This document shows, one piece after another, positions 35,911 through 45,280 of a stretch of 64,000 nt of DNA. Numbering within the stretch: position 1 is the stretch's first letter; every line of letters begins with the position of its first letter. The notes below the pieces were generated by a model. It worked only from the letters and a program-made list of their open reading frames with translations. It ran no database searches and was not told the DNA's origin. Origin of the DNA: DATAYA01 sp963754235 (GTDB lineage: Bacteria; Pseudomonadota; Alphaproteobacteria; Acetobacterales; Acetobacteraceae); assembly GCA_963754235.1 (NCBI GenBank), contig CAVWFK010000006.1, positions 248,001-312,000 of the forward strand, in the 5' to 3' direction. The position numbers were made by a program, and so were the translations under genes.

Positions 35911-37802
35911 TGGGCATCAACGTCACCACCCGCGGGTATGACAACCGCCGCTCAGGCGCGAACACCTCGGAAACCGTGCTCACGCCGGAGGCGGTTCGCA
36001 CGCGCGGCATCGCTCGCCTGTTCAGCCTGGCGATCCCGGATGACCCGCGGCTGGAAGCGCAGCCGCTGATCGCCGCAGGTGTCACCATGAACGACGGCAG
36101 CGTGCGCGATCTGGTGCTGCAGGCATCCATGGGCAACACGATCTATGCGTTCGACGCTGCCAATGGCGAGCCACGGTGGCACACCAATCTGGGTCGCCCG
36201 ATCAAGGGAAATCGCAGCATCGACGCCTGGGGCATCAACGTTCTATGGGGAATCCTGTCCACGCCGGTGATCGATCCCGCCGCGGGCGTCCTCCATGCTT
36301 GCGCGTGGATCAGTAAGGACGGCACCCCGGAATCCGGCCAGCATTTTCTCGCGGCGCTCAAGCTGAGCGATGGCACCCTGACCAAACCGCTGCTCAATCT
36401 TGAAGGCGCGGTCTATGCGCCTCCCGGCCTGCCGAAGCAGATTTTCGCGTCGGCCCAGCGCAAGCAGCGCGCCGCGCTGACGCTTACGCAGGGCGCGGTG
36501 CTGATCCCGTTCGGGACCATCGCCGAATCCTCGTCCACTGCCCGCGGCTGGCTGATCGCGGTTGACATTGCCACCTGGCGCATTGCCGCAACCTGGTGCT
36601 CCACAGTCACCGGCTCGGGCGGCGGAATTTGGCAGAGCGGCGCGGGGCCTGCCATTGACCAGCACGGCTTCATCTATGTCATGACCGGCAATGGAGATTT
36701 CGACCCGGCCAAGGGCGACTACGGAGAAAGCATCGTCAAGTTGCAATACACGCCACCGGCGGGCGGCAATGCCGGCTCGCTGAAGCGGGTGTCCTGGTGG
36801 ACGCCGTGGACCGACGATGGCCGCACCGGCGGCAACCCGGAAGGCGAAGCGGCACAACGGCCGGTGCCGTCCAACGTACACGCCCCCATGCTACTGGGCC
36901 ACGCAATCCGGCTGGGCCTTCGAATGCCAGAGATGGCGACAGCGGCGACGGCGGAGATGGGGGACATGCCGATGCCGGTCACGGGCGGGACCACACACCC
37001 CGATCTGCGAAACCTGATTACCGCGCATATGGAGGATATGGCGGGCGGCGCGTGGGGCGATCAGGACCTCGGCGCGGGAGGCCCGGTGCTGGCGGAGGCG
37101 GCAGACTCGTTGCTCGCATGCGGCAAGGACGGCATTCTGTTTACCGTCAGCATGACACAGCTCGGCGATACGCAGCCGGCCGATCTCGGGCCGGCCGGGA
37201 CAGCGGCTAATTATGCGCGGCTCAAAACCGCGCCGATCCTGTACACCTTCTACGTTCCCACGCTGAGCCCGGCACCCGCCAATATAACCACGCTGAATAC
37301 CTGGCCCGGCGGCGCAACCCGGCATCTGCACGGGACGCCCTTGCTATGGCAGTCGGACACGCACGGGCTGATGCATTTCTGCGGTGGTGAGAACGGCAAC
37401 CTGCGTGCCTGGTCGCTCGCCGCCGGCGGCGCGTCGACTTATCTGGCGTGTTCAGCCGAGATGGCCTCGCAGAACTCGCCCCGCCCGCCTGGCGGGATGC
37501 CGGGGTGGAGCATCACGCTCGCCGCCAACGGCGCCATGAATGGAATCATTGCCGCCATGATTCCCTATGCTGATGCCAACATGATGCTCAGCGCCGGGCG
37601 GTTCCTGGTCTTTGACGCGCAGAGTTTTACCACGTACGCGGATGGGTCGCACGGCCTCGCCGTGCTGTGGGACAGTCAGGATTGGGGGCCGGAGCACGCG
37701 TTCACGCATCCGAAGTTCAATCGTCCGGTTATCTGGAACGGCCGCATCTTCCGTCCTTGTTATGACGGCCGGGTGGATGTGTACGGCTTGACCCCGCATT
37801 GA
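35910..37802 (+). CDS. PQQ-like beta-propeller protein
   Basis: A 630-residue protein with repeated blades: GNTIYAFDAANGEPRWHTNL, then HGFIYVMTGNGDFDPAKGDY, and ENGNLRAWSLAAGG, of the quinoprotein/BamB-like type. No export signal and no clear PQQ-ligand set is seen. A His/Met-rich loop (MPEMATAATAEMGDMPMPVT with nearby HPDLRNLITAHMEDM) could bind a metal. It is coupled to the GH13-like gene by a 1-bp overlap, implying equal production and perhaps a complex. Function unknown. Confidence 0.75.
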   Translation: MGINVTTRGYDNRRSGANTSETVLTPEAVRTRGIARLFSLAIPDDPRLEAQPLIAAGVTMNDGSVRDLVLQASMGNTIYAFDAANGEPRWHTNLGRPIKGNRSIDAWGINVLWGILSTPVIDPAAGVLHACAWISKDGTPESGQHFLAALKLSDGTLTKPLLNLEGAVYAPPGLPKQIFASAQRKQRAALTLTQGAVLIPFGTIAESSSTARGWLIAVDIATWRIAATWCSTVTGSGGGIWQSGAGPAIDQHGFIYVMTGNGDFDPAKGDYGESIVKLQYTPPAGGNAGSLKRVSWWTPWTDDGRTGGNPEGEAAQRPVPSNVHAPMLLGHAIRLGLRMPEMATAATAEMGDMPMPVTGGTTHPDLRNLITAHMEDMAGGAWGDQDLGAGGPVLAEAADSLLACGKDGILFTVSMTQLGDTQPADLGPAGTAANYARLKTAPILYTFYVPTLSPAPANITTLNTWPGGATRHLHGTPLLWQSDTHGLMHFCGGENGNLRAWSLAAGGASTYLACSAEMASQNSPRPPGGMPGWSITLAANGAMNGIIAAMIPYADANMMLSAGRFLVFDAQSFTTYADGSHGLAVLWDSQDWGPEHAFTHPKFNRPVIWNGRIFRPCYDGRVDVYGLTPH

Positions 37803-37834
37803 ATATCGCCGCCCGGATAATTTATCCAATGCCG

Positions 37835-38266
37835 TTATAATGGGGCGCGGGACAGGGTATCAATCAGCGGGCATCCGGGCGCTTCCCCGGCATCGCAGCG
37901 CCGCACGGCGTCGGCGAGGACCCGTTCCATTGCCCTGAGATCGGCGATCTTCGCCCGAACCTCGTCGAGGTGACCCACCGCGAGTTCGCGCACTTCGGCG
38001 CAAGCGCCGCGCCCCTCCTGGCCGGAGAGGGCCAGCAGCGCACGAATTTCATCGAGGGTGAAACCGAGCGCGCGGGCACGGCGGATGAAGGCAAGAGTCC
38101 GCGTTTCGACCGGGCCATACACCCGCCGCCTGCTCGCGGTGCGCGGCGGCGCAGGCAGCATCTTGATCCGTTCATAGTAGCGGATCGTCTCGATATTCAC
38201 CCCGGTTTGCCGAGACAGTTCGCCGATCGGCAGGGCCGCCGGAGATGCAGGCGGGACGGAGCGCAT
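37835..38266 (-). CDS. merR: MerR mercury-responsive regulator
   Basis: A 143-residue protein with the MerR winged helix (PIGELSRQTGVNIETIRYYE) and dimerisation helix. All three Hg-binding Cys are present: GACAEVRELA, and RRCDAGEAPGCPL. Divergent from merT. It represses and, with Hg(II), activates the merT promoter. Confidence 0.92.
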   Translation of the reverse strand: MRSVPPASPAALPIGELSRQTGVNIETIRYYERIKMLPAPPRTASRRRVYGPVETRTLAFIRRARALGFTLDEIRALLALSGQEGRGACAEVRELAVGHLDEVRAKIADLRAMERVLADAVRRCDAGEAPGCPLIDTLSRAPL

Positions 38267-38278
38267 CGAAAATTTCTC

Positions 38279-38309
38279 TTGCTCCTGTAGCCACTACAGG
38301 ATGTAGCAC
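38279..38309 (+). promoter_or_regulatory. merT promoter/operator (MerR site)
   Basis: TTGCTC (38279-38284) and TAGCAC (38304-38309) are separated by 19 bp, the long spacer typical of MerR promoters. In between lies the dyad CCTGTAG-N3-CTACAGG (38284-38300). The -10 match is weak. The merT ATG is at 38317, so the leader would be almost absent. Confidence 0.7.
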
Positions 38310-38316
38310 CGCAAGG

Positions 38317-38727
38317 ATGACCAGCCAAGTCGAAATCCAGACCAGCTTCGCAGGGTCTGACGCGGCCCGGGTGAGCATCCCCCGCACGCAAGCGCTTCTG
38401 ACCGCGGGCGGCATTGTGGGGGCGCTCGCGGCCTCGTCATGCTGCATCGCGCCGCTCGTGTTGTTCGGCCTTGGCATCAGCGGCGCATGGATCGGCACCC
38501 TGACACGGCTTGCGCCCTATCAGCCCTACTTCATCGCGGCCACGCTGGCCTGCCTCGGCTACGGGTACTGGCTGCTCCACCGCTCGAGGCAAATGGCGTG
38601 CGCGGATGGCCAGGTCTGCGCGCGGACGCTGCCGAGCCGGCTCGTCACGGCCGGCCTGATTCTCGCGACCGTCCTCGCCATCGGTGCGCTGGCGTTTGAC
38701 TTCCTCGCCCCTCTTGTCCTTCGCTGA
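38317..38727 (+). CDS. merT: MerT mercuric transport protein
   Basis: A 136-residue protein with three membrane helices. The Cys pair in the first helix is ALAASSCCIAPLVLFGLGIS, and a second Cys pair lies in the cytoplasmic loop (MACADGQVCA). MerT passes Hg(II) from MerP to the cytoplasm. Start at ATG 38317 (AAGG just upstream). Intact. Confidence 0.92.
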   Translation: MTSQVEIQTSFAGSDAARVSIPRTQALLTAGGIVGALAASSCCIAPLVLFGLGISGAWIGTLTRLAPYQPYFIAATLACLGYGYWLLHRSRQMACADGQVCARTLPSRLVTAGLILATVLAIGALAFDFLAPLVLR

Positions 38728-38741
38728 AAGGAGAACACCGC

Positions 38742-39026
38742 ATGACCAAATTTCTCAACGCCACGCTCGTCGGCCTGGGCCTCCTGGCTTCGTCGTCCGC
38801 CTTTGCCGGTGAGAAGACCGTCACCCTCGCGGTGCGGAATATGTACTGCTCTGCCTGCCCGTTTACCGTGAGATCGAGCCTCGAAAAGGTGCCCGGCGTC
38901 GCCAAGGTCATTGTCTCCTACGCAGCGAAGACGGCGACAGTGACCTTTGATGACGCCAAGACCACCCTCCCGGCGCTGATCGGTGCCACGACCAACGCCG
39001 GCTACCCCTCGGCACTCAAGGGCTGA
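38742..39026 (+). CDS. merP: MerP periplasmic mercury-binding protein
   Basis: A 94-residue protein with signal peptide (MTKFLNATLVGLGLLASSSA, cut after AFA) and an HMA domain with the metal site NMYCSACPFTV. It binds Hg(II) in the periplasm for MerT. It lies 14 bp after merT with an AAAGGAG ribosome site. Intact. Confidence 0.93.
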   Translation: MTKFLNATLVGLGLLASSSAFAGEKTVTLAVRNMYCSACPFTVRSSLEKVPGVAKVIVSYAAKTATVTFDDAKTTLPALIGATTNAGYPSALKG

Positions 39027-39032
39027 CCCGCC

Positions 39033-39968
39033 GTGATCGTGCAATCCGCCATCACTTGTCCGAAGTGCAATACGGCGAAGCTTGAGACGATGCCGACGGA
39101 CGCGTGCCAGTTCTTCTACGAATGCACCGGCTGCGCCACGCTGCTACGCCCGAAGCCCGGCGATTGCTGCGTGTTCTGTTCCTACGGATCAGTGCCGTGC
39201 CCACCGGTCCAGACGTCGAATGGCGAACCCTTGTGCTGCCAGAGCATCGAAAGCCGCATGACGGCTGAGATCAGGCCGGGCATCCGTCGCCCCGATTGGT
39301 CGGTGGTGACGAAGCCTGCCGCGCACGAAGCTCTCATCGGCCGCGATCGCACTCGGGCCGGCCCTGCCGAAGAATGGATCGGCACCCCGCCAACACCGCA
39401 AGACTTGGCATGGCGAACCGTGCTCCAGCTATTCGGCCGGTTCGGCAGGCCTCCGCACATGTCGGAAATTGGCAAAGCGATCGGCCTGGTGCCGGAACAG
39501 GTCCGAACGCTCGTCTCCGAGTTGCAGGCGCAGGACCTCCTTGCGATCGATAACGCAGCCGGCACGATCGCCTATGCTTATCCCTTCACGGGAAAGACAA
39601 CCGATCATCGCGTCGAGCTTCACGGCCACACGCTGAATGCCCTGTGTGCGATCGACGCGCTGGGTGTCGGTGGCATGTACCAGACGGATGTCACGATTGC
39701 GTCGTCCTGCCGCCTCTGCGCGACCGGCATCGAGATCCGCACCGCCCAGAATGGCAAGGCCTTGCGCGACGCACGGCCCGCCGCTGCCGTCGTGTGGTAT
39801 GAGTTCGCACACGGCCACGCCGCTGCGACATCATGCTGTCCTTCGATCGGTTTCTTCTGCTGCGATGACCATCTTCAGCAATGGTTGGCGGCGCAAGCCC
39901 CGCGACGCGCGGGCTACCGCCTGGCACTCGATGAAGCACTGGAAGTCGGGCGGGCGCTGTTCGAGCCG
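39033..39968 (+). CDS. merB: GDCCxxC-domain protein fused to MerB organomercurial lyase
   Basis: Residues 1-70 are the small GDCCxxC domain often found in mer operons (ITCPKC, MPTDACQFFYECTGC, GDCCVFCSYGS, CC near the end). From MTAEIRPG (39258) the same frame continues as MerB, with catalytic Cys in TLNALCAIDALGVGGMYQTD and ATSCCPSIGFFCCDDHL, ending near VGRALFEP. MerB cleaves C-Hg bonds. Normally these are separate genes. The last residues of MerB appear lost, and the frame runs on without a stop into IS4 and its transposase (to 41606). No merA is present. Confidence 0.8.
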
Positions 39969-40110
39969 AATTCTCATCACCTCTCCGGAGGCGTGATAAT
40001 CAGCGGCCCAACGTATCCACCCGCTCGCCCCGCCCGCTACGGCCACGGCCTCGCACATCTCAAGTCAGCCCTCGTCCCTTGCGGGACGGGTTGCACGCCG
40101 CAAGCGGCGA

Positions 40111-41643
40111 CGCTCAACTCCCTCTCCGCCCTCGGGGCTACGGTATTCACACAAGTCTTGGCGCGACGCGGAGGGGAATGGTTCAAGCGCTCGTTCCGAC
40201 GGAGGGGGGCGAGGGTGAGCGAACGGATGACAATCGGGCATTTCGGTGACCCGCGGCGGGAGGAGCGTGGCGCGTTGATCATGGGGCGGGCGGTCGCCTG
40301 CGGCTCGTTGACGATCCGCACAATCGGCGAGACCCGGGCGGGCGAGATCGGGGTGCACCGGTTTCTGGACTGTCCGGAGGTCACCGTGGGCGAGATCATC
40401 GGCACGCTCGGCGAGCGCACGGCCGGTGCCTGCGCCGGGCGGCGGATCGTGGCGATCCAGGACACGACGGAGATCAATTTCCACGGTCGTGACCGCGATC
40501 GCCGTGGGCTGGGTCGCGGCGGCGACGGTGTCGGGCTTGGCTTCTTCATCCACCCGACGATTGCGGTGGATGCCGCCGATGAGGCGGTGCTGGGCATCCT
40601 GGGCGCGCAGATCTGGAGCCGCCGGCCGGACCAGGACGGCAGCGATTGCCGGCCGCGGCGCCAACGAGAATTGGCCGAAAAGGAGTCCAAGCGTTGGCTG
40701 GACGGGGCTGCCATAGCGGCGCAACGGGCGGAAGCGGCGGCGCAGGTGATCGTGGTCGGCGACCGCGATAGCGACCTCTACGCGCTGTTCGCCCGCCGCC
40801 CGGAGCGGGCGGAGTTGCTGGTGCGCGCGGCCCAGGATCGCGCGCTCGAGGATGGCGGGCGGCTGTTCGCGCAAGCTGCCGTCTGTCCAGTGCTGGCGAC
40901 CTATCCGCTCGACGTGCCGCCGCGCGGACCCGGCGATCGCGGGCGGACCGCGACCATCGCGCTGCGCGCCGGGCGGGTCTGCATCAAACGCCCCCGCAAT
41001 GGCTTGGTCGAGACCGATCCCGCCCAGCTCACGCTCACTCTGGTCGAGGCGATCGAGGATCAGCCGCCCGCCGGCACCCCGCCGATCTGCTGGCGGCTGC
41101 TCACCACACTGCCCGCCGAGACCGCCGAGCAGGCCGCCGAAGTGGTCCGGCTGTATCGTCTGCGCTGGCGCATCGAACAGACCTTCCGGGCGTTGAAGAG
41201 CGACGGCCTTGGTCTGCCCGATGTGCAACTGCGCGATGCCGAGCGCCTGTTCAAGCTGGCCGCCATCGGCCTCGGCGCGGCGGTGCGCACCATCCAGCTG
41301 GTCGATGCCCGCGACGGCGGCCCGCGCCCGGCCAGTGATGTCGCCGATCCCGCCCTCATCGCGGCGGCAGAGGCCATCGGCCCGACGCTGGAAGGCAAGA
41401 CGGCGAAGCAGCAGAACCCTCATCCACCGCACAGCCTCGCCTGGATCACCTGGATTGTCGCGCGGCTCGGCGGCTGGACCGGCTACTACAAGCCGCCCGG
41501 ACCCAAGGTCATCCGACGCGGATGGGATCGCTTCGCCGCCATGGCCGAGGGCTTTCTGCTCGCCAAGCAATTCCCACCCACACAGATCGTTACGGGTCAT
41601 GTGTAAATCCCGTAGGCCCTCGGGGGCGGAGAGGGTTTGAGCG
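40111..41643 (+). mobile_element. IS4-family element
   Basis: The left end CGCTCAACTCCCTCTCCGCC at 40111 matches the inward-read right end CGCTCAAACCCTCTCCGCCC ending at 41643. One transposase gene. No target duplication could be found in the flanks. Confidence 0.85.
40227..41606 (+). CDS. IS4-family transposase
   Basis: From ATG 40227 (MTIGHFGDPRREERGALIMG), or GTG 40215, it is about 459 residues. The catalytic residues are AIQDTTEINF, VVGDRDSDLY and the YREK block YRLRWRIEQTFRALKSDGLG. Intact, and in frame with the upstream MerB reading frame with no stop between. Confidence 0.92.
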   Translation: MTIGHFGDPRREERGALIMGRAVACGSLTIRTIGETRAGEIGVHRFLDCPEVTVGEIIGTLGERTAGACAGRRIVAIQDTTEINFHGRDRDRRGLGRGGDGVGLGFFIHPTIAVDAADEAVLGILGAQIWSRRPDQDGSDCRPRRQRELAEKESKRWLDGAAIAAQRAEAAAQVIVVGDRDSDLYALFARRPERAELLVRAAQDRALEDGGRLFAQAAVCPVLATYPLDVPPRGPGDRGRTATIALRAGRVCIKRPRNGLVETDPAQLTLTLVEAIEDQPPAGTPPICWRLLTTLPAETAEQAAEVVRLYRLRWRIEQTFRALKSDGLGLPDVQLRDAERLFKLAAIGLGAAVRTIQLVDARDGGPRPASDVADPALIAAAEAIGPTLEGKTAKQQNPHPPHSLAWITWIVARLGGWTGYYKPPGPKVIRRGWDRFAAMAEGFLLAKQFPPTQIVTGHV

Positions 41644-41709
41644 CTCACCAACACCAAAGTGGGTCATCACGAAGGACGCCCCACCGCGGCCGATCAGAGT
41701 TCGACACCG

Positions 41710-43226
41710 AGTTGTGTCCGTCAAGTTCAGCAAATTGGGTGGCCGTGTCCTGCGGGAATGTTTCTCAGTTCGGCTGAGCGCCGTTTCTCCGTCCCGGCCT
41801 GCAGCATGCACGAGGCGCCGCGCGCAGCGGCGGTCAACACTGGCCGCAGGCCACCGGCGAAGCCGGCGCGCAGCGGTCTTGACGGTCGCGAGCACGGCGC
41901 CAGACTTGGGCAGGTCGGGTGCGCAGCCGGTCATGCCGCGCGCCGTAACGCCGCCTTCTTGTGTTCCTTCAGGTGCTCCATGTTCAGATAACGGATCGCC
42001 TCGAGCCAGTTCTCGTGGGTTTCCACCGCCAGCGCTCGCACCAGCCGCAAGCAGCTCGCGGCGTCGGGGAAGATCCGCACCACCTGCGTCCGCCGTTTGA
42101 TCTCCTGGTTCAGCCGTTCCAGCATGTTGGTCGATTTCATGTGCTTGTGGTGCGCCAGCGGCAGGCGGTAGTAAGTCAGAGTTTCCTCGATGTTCTCTTC
42201 GACCCAGGCGCACAGCTTGGCGTATTTGCCCTGCCACTTCGCCAGCCAAGCGGCCAGATCGCGACGCACTTCGGCGGGATCGCGCCGGTCATAAAACCAC
42301 CGCAGCTCTTGCAGGCAATCGTCGTCCACCCGGCGCGGCACATAGTCGAGCGCGTTGCGCAGGAAGTGCACGTAGCACCGCTGCCAGGCCGCCTCCGGCA
42401 GCACCTCGCGAATCGCCTGTTTGAGCCCGGGATGATCGTCGGAGACCACGAATTCCACCCCGAACAGGCCGCGCCGCTTCAATCCCAGCAGGAGGTCCCG
42501 CCAGCTCGATCGGCTCTCCCGATTGGCCAGCTCCACCGCCAGCACCTGCCGCCGGCCTTCGCCATCCACCGCCACCGCGATCAGCACCGCCTGGCTGCTG
42601 ATCACCCCGGCCTCGCGCACCCGTTCGTAGCGGGCATCCAGGATCAGATAGGGGTAGCTTTCCGTCAGCCGCCGCTCGGCAAACGCCGCAGCCCGGCGTC
42701 CAGCGTCTTGTTCACCGCACTGATCGACGAGGCAGAAAAGCTGTGGCCACACAACGCCTCGGTCACCGCTTTCACCTTGCGCGTCGAGACGCCTTGCACG
42801 TACATCTCCGCTAGCGTGCCGACCAAAGCCTTCTCCGAACGCTGATAGCGCTCGAACAGTTCGGTCGAGAGCCGGCCGCTGCGGTCCTGCGGTACCCGCA
42901 GCTCCAGCGTGCCAACCCGGGTGATCAGCGCGCGCCCGTAGTAGCCGCTGCGATACCCAAGCCGGCCCTCCGTCCGCTCGCCCTTCTCCGCCCCCAGCGC
43001 CTCCGTCATCTCGGCTTCCAGCGCCGCCTGCACCACCGAGCGCATCGCCGCCCGGATGAAGTCCGTGTCCCGCTCAAGCACCGCTTGGAGGTCGATGACT
43101 TCCGCCTTACCTTGCTCCTTGGTCATGGTCTGCTCCCTTCCAACGGGGTCGGTGACGTCGAACATCACCCGCATACCATGACCACCCTCCGATCAGACGC
43201 TTTTGCAGAACCCTCCGGACACTACC
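41710..43226 (-). mobile_element. IS256-family element
   Basis: Imperfect inverted ends AGTTGTGTCCG at 41710 and, inward from 43226, GGTAGTGTCCG. Further inside, both ends carry GTTCAGCAAA or GTTCTGCAAA. The 8-bp target duplication CGACACCG lies at 41702-41709 and 43227-43234. It holds one frameshifted transposase gene. Confidence 0.92.
41931..43126 (-). pseudogene. IS256-family (mutator-type) transposase, frameshifted
   Basis: From ATG 43126 (MTKEQGKAEVIDLQAVLERD) through ELFERYQRSEKALVGTLAEM to NKTLDAGLR. The frame then breaks at about 42685 and resumes FAERRLTESYPYLILDARYE. DDE residues lie in LILDARYE, VVSDDHPGLKQ and TNMLERLNQEIKRRTQVVRI. Length is 3n+2, so one base (a G) is missing. 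Confidence 0.9.
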
Positions 43227-44490
43227 CGACACCGCGCGTTCCTACGTCCATCGCGTAGATCGACGTGCTCGCGGCGATGTAGAGGCGATTGTGGTGGTGC
43301 CCGCCGAAGCAGAGATTGGCGGCAACCTCCGGCACCACGATTGCACCGAGCGGTGTGCCATCCGGCGCAAACACCCTCACACCGTTCATGTTGTGGTTGC
43401 GAGACCAGCCCCCGGCAGCCCAGATATTGCCGTCCTCGTCCGCCCGTATGTCGCCGGCGATGTACGGAGGCGGGGACGTCCGCGAAATCATGGAAGATGC
43501 GGTCGTTGGTCAGCTTGCCATCCTCGCCAACATCGAACACGCGGATGAGCGTCTTATTTTCAGGGCCGCCGAGAAGGCCAGTGTCGGTAATGTAGAGCTT
43601 CTTTTCGTTCGGGGAGAAGCAAAGTCCGTTCGGCATGCTGAAGTCGCCAACCACGACAGTGAGCTCGTTGCTCTTGGGATCGAAGCGATAATTCCGACTC
43701 TCCGCGATTGCCCTCGTGGTCGCCCAAGATTCCGTAGCTGGGGTCGGTGAACCAGACAGTGTCATCCGACTTCACGATGACGCCGTTCGGCGAATTGAGC
43801 GGCTTGCCCTGGTATTTGTCGGCAACCACAGTGATCGTGCCGTCGTATTCGGTGCGAGTGACGCTCCGCGTTCCCTGTTCGCATGACAGCAGCCGCCCCT
43901 GCCGATCGCGGGTATTGCCGTTGGCGAAGGTCGATGGCTGCCGGAACAGGGTCGTCCGCTTGGTCATCGTATCATGTCGCATCAGCCTGTTGTTGGGGAT
44001 GTCGCTCCAGATCAGGCTGTGCATGTCGCCGAACCAGACCGGTCCCTCCGTCCACACGCCACCGGTCCAGATGCGCACCAGTCCGGCGGTGCCGCCGCTA
44101 TATTTGGCGAACCGCTTGTCGAATACCTCGAACGCCGGATCGGGATAGAGCGCCGTCGAAGGGTCGTCCCAGTCGCGCGGCGGCGGCGTCGTGCCGGGCG
44201 GATCGGACTGCGCCAGGTACCGGGCCGGCAACAGAGGTCGCAGCCGTTGCTGCGGCCGCACGCAGAAGAAGCGGCGAGCCATTCTTGGTTCCCCCTACTT
44301 GGATTTACCCGGAGTATCGGATCGTCGCCGCCGGCGGGTCCATCTCGCCGCCCGTTGCCTCGCGATCACGTTGTCGTAATTGAGGCAACCGCTCGATGCG
44401 CCGCCACTGACGCCGAATTGACGCGCGACCGCCTCGCTCGACGATGCGCGACCGCTACACACCACGCGACGAAAGCGCGAGAGGAAGACC

Positions 44491-45270
44491 ATGCAACGTC
44501 GCTCGCTACTCGGCGGCCTCGCCCTCTGCCCGCTCTGCGCGCCGCGCGCCCGCGCCGCCGGCTGGAGCTGGTCGGGCGCCGACGGGCCGCAGCACTGGGG
44601 GTCGCTGCCCGGCTTCGCCACCTGCGGCGACGGCCGCCAGCAATCGCCGATCGACCTCGCCGGCGGGATCAAGGCGGAGCTGCCGCCGCTCGAGGTTTCG
44701 TGGCGGCAGGCAAACGCCACCATCGTCAACCCCGGCTACACGATCCGCGTGAACATGCCGCCCGGCAGCACGCTACGGGTCGGCAACACCGCCTACGAAA
44801 TGGTGGAATTCCATTTCCACGCGCCCGCCGAGCACGCGGTCACCGGCAAGCGGGCGGCGATGGAGGTGCATTTCGTCCACAGCCGCGCGGGCGGCGCCGA
44901 TCCCGTCCACGGCAGCAATGACTGGGAGGCCGAGCCGCAATCCGGCAGCTTCGGCGTCATCGGCGTGTTCCTCGAGCCGGGCGGCGCCAATGCCGCCTTC
45001 GCCGAAATCGCCCGATCCATGCCGAAGGCGACGGGCGGCGAGGCCCCGATCACGGTCGCGCCCGCAGGCCTGCTGCCGCACGCGCTCGGCTACTGGACCT
45101 ATACCGGCTCGCTTACCACGCCCGCCTGCGCCGAGATCGTCACCTGGATGGTGCTGCGCGCGCCGATCGCGGTCGGGCAAGCCGACATCGACCGCTTCCG
45201 GGCACTCTATCCGAACAGTGCGCGACCGTTGCAGCCGCGCAACCGCCGCTTCGTGCTGATGTCAGGTTGA
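44491..45270 (+). CDS. Periplasmic alpha-type carbonic anhydrase
   Basis: A 259-residue protein with signal peptide (twin-Arg-like MQRRSLLGGLALCPLC, cut after ARA). It has QSPIDL near the start of the domain, zinc ligands in VEFHFHAPAEH and MEVHFVH, and the YWTYTGSLTTPACAEIVTW block. It catalyses reversible hydration of CO2 (EC 4.2.1.1) in the periplasm. Stands alone between divergent genes. Intact. Confidence 0.95.
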   Translation: MQRRSLLGGLALCPLCAPRARAAGWSWSGADGPQHWGSLPGFATCGDGRQQSPIDLAGGIKAELPPLEVSWRQANATIVNPGYTIRVNMPPGSTLRVGNTAYEMVEFHFHAPAEHAVTGKRAAMEVHFVHSRAGGADPVHGSNDWEAEPQSGSFGVIGVFLEPGGANAAFAEIARSMPKATGGEAPITVAPAGLLPHALGYWTYTGSLTTPACAEIVTWMVLRAPIAVGQADIDRFRALYPNSARPLQPRNRRFVLMSG

Positions 45271-45280
45271 TCAGCCAAAG

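Larger units (their letters stand above)
41694..44282 (-). pseudogene. SMP-30/gluconolactonase-like protein, broken by IS256 and frameshifts
   Basis: Begins MARRFFCVRPQQ at 44282. Typical blocks are TEGPVWFGDMHSLIWSDIPN, GNTRDRQGRLLSCEQGTRSV, NSPNGVIVKSDDTVWFTDPS (metal and catalytic sites) and then, in other frames, NGLCFSPNEKKLYITDTGLL and GDIRADEDGNIWAAGGWSRN. Frames change near 43690 and 43475. IS256 enters after GTRGV; across the IS and after removing one 8-bp repeat the frame ends EL-stop at 41694. So only three codons lie beyond the insertion. Confidence 0.85.

Noticed and set aside
39033..41606. A genuine three-domain GDCCxxC-MerB-transposase protein
   Set aside because: The transposase part lies within clear IS4 inverted repeats, so the continuous frame is a by-product of insertion; only the first two domains may be a true fusion.
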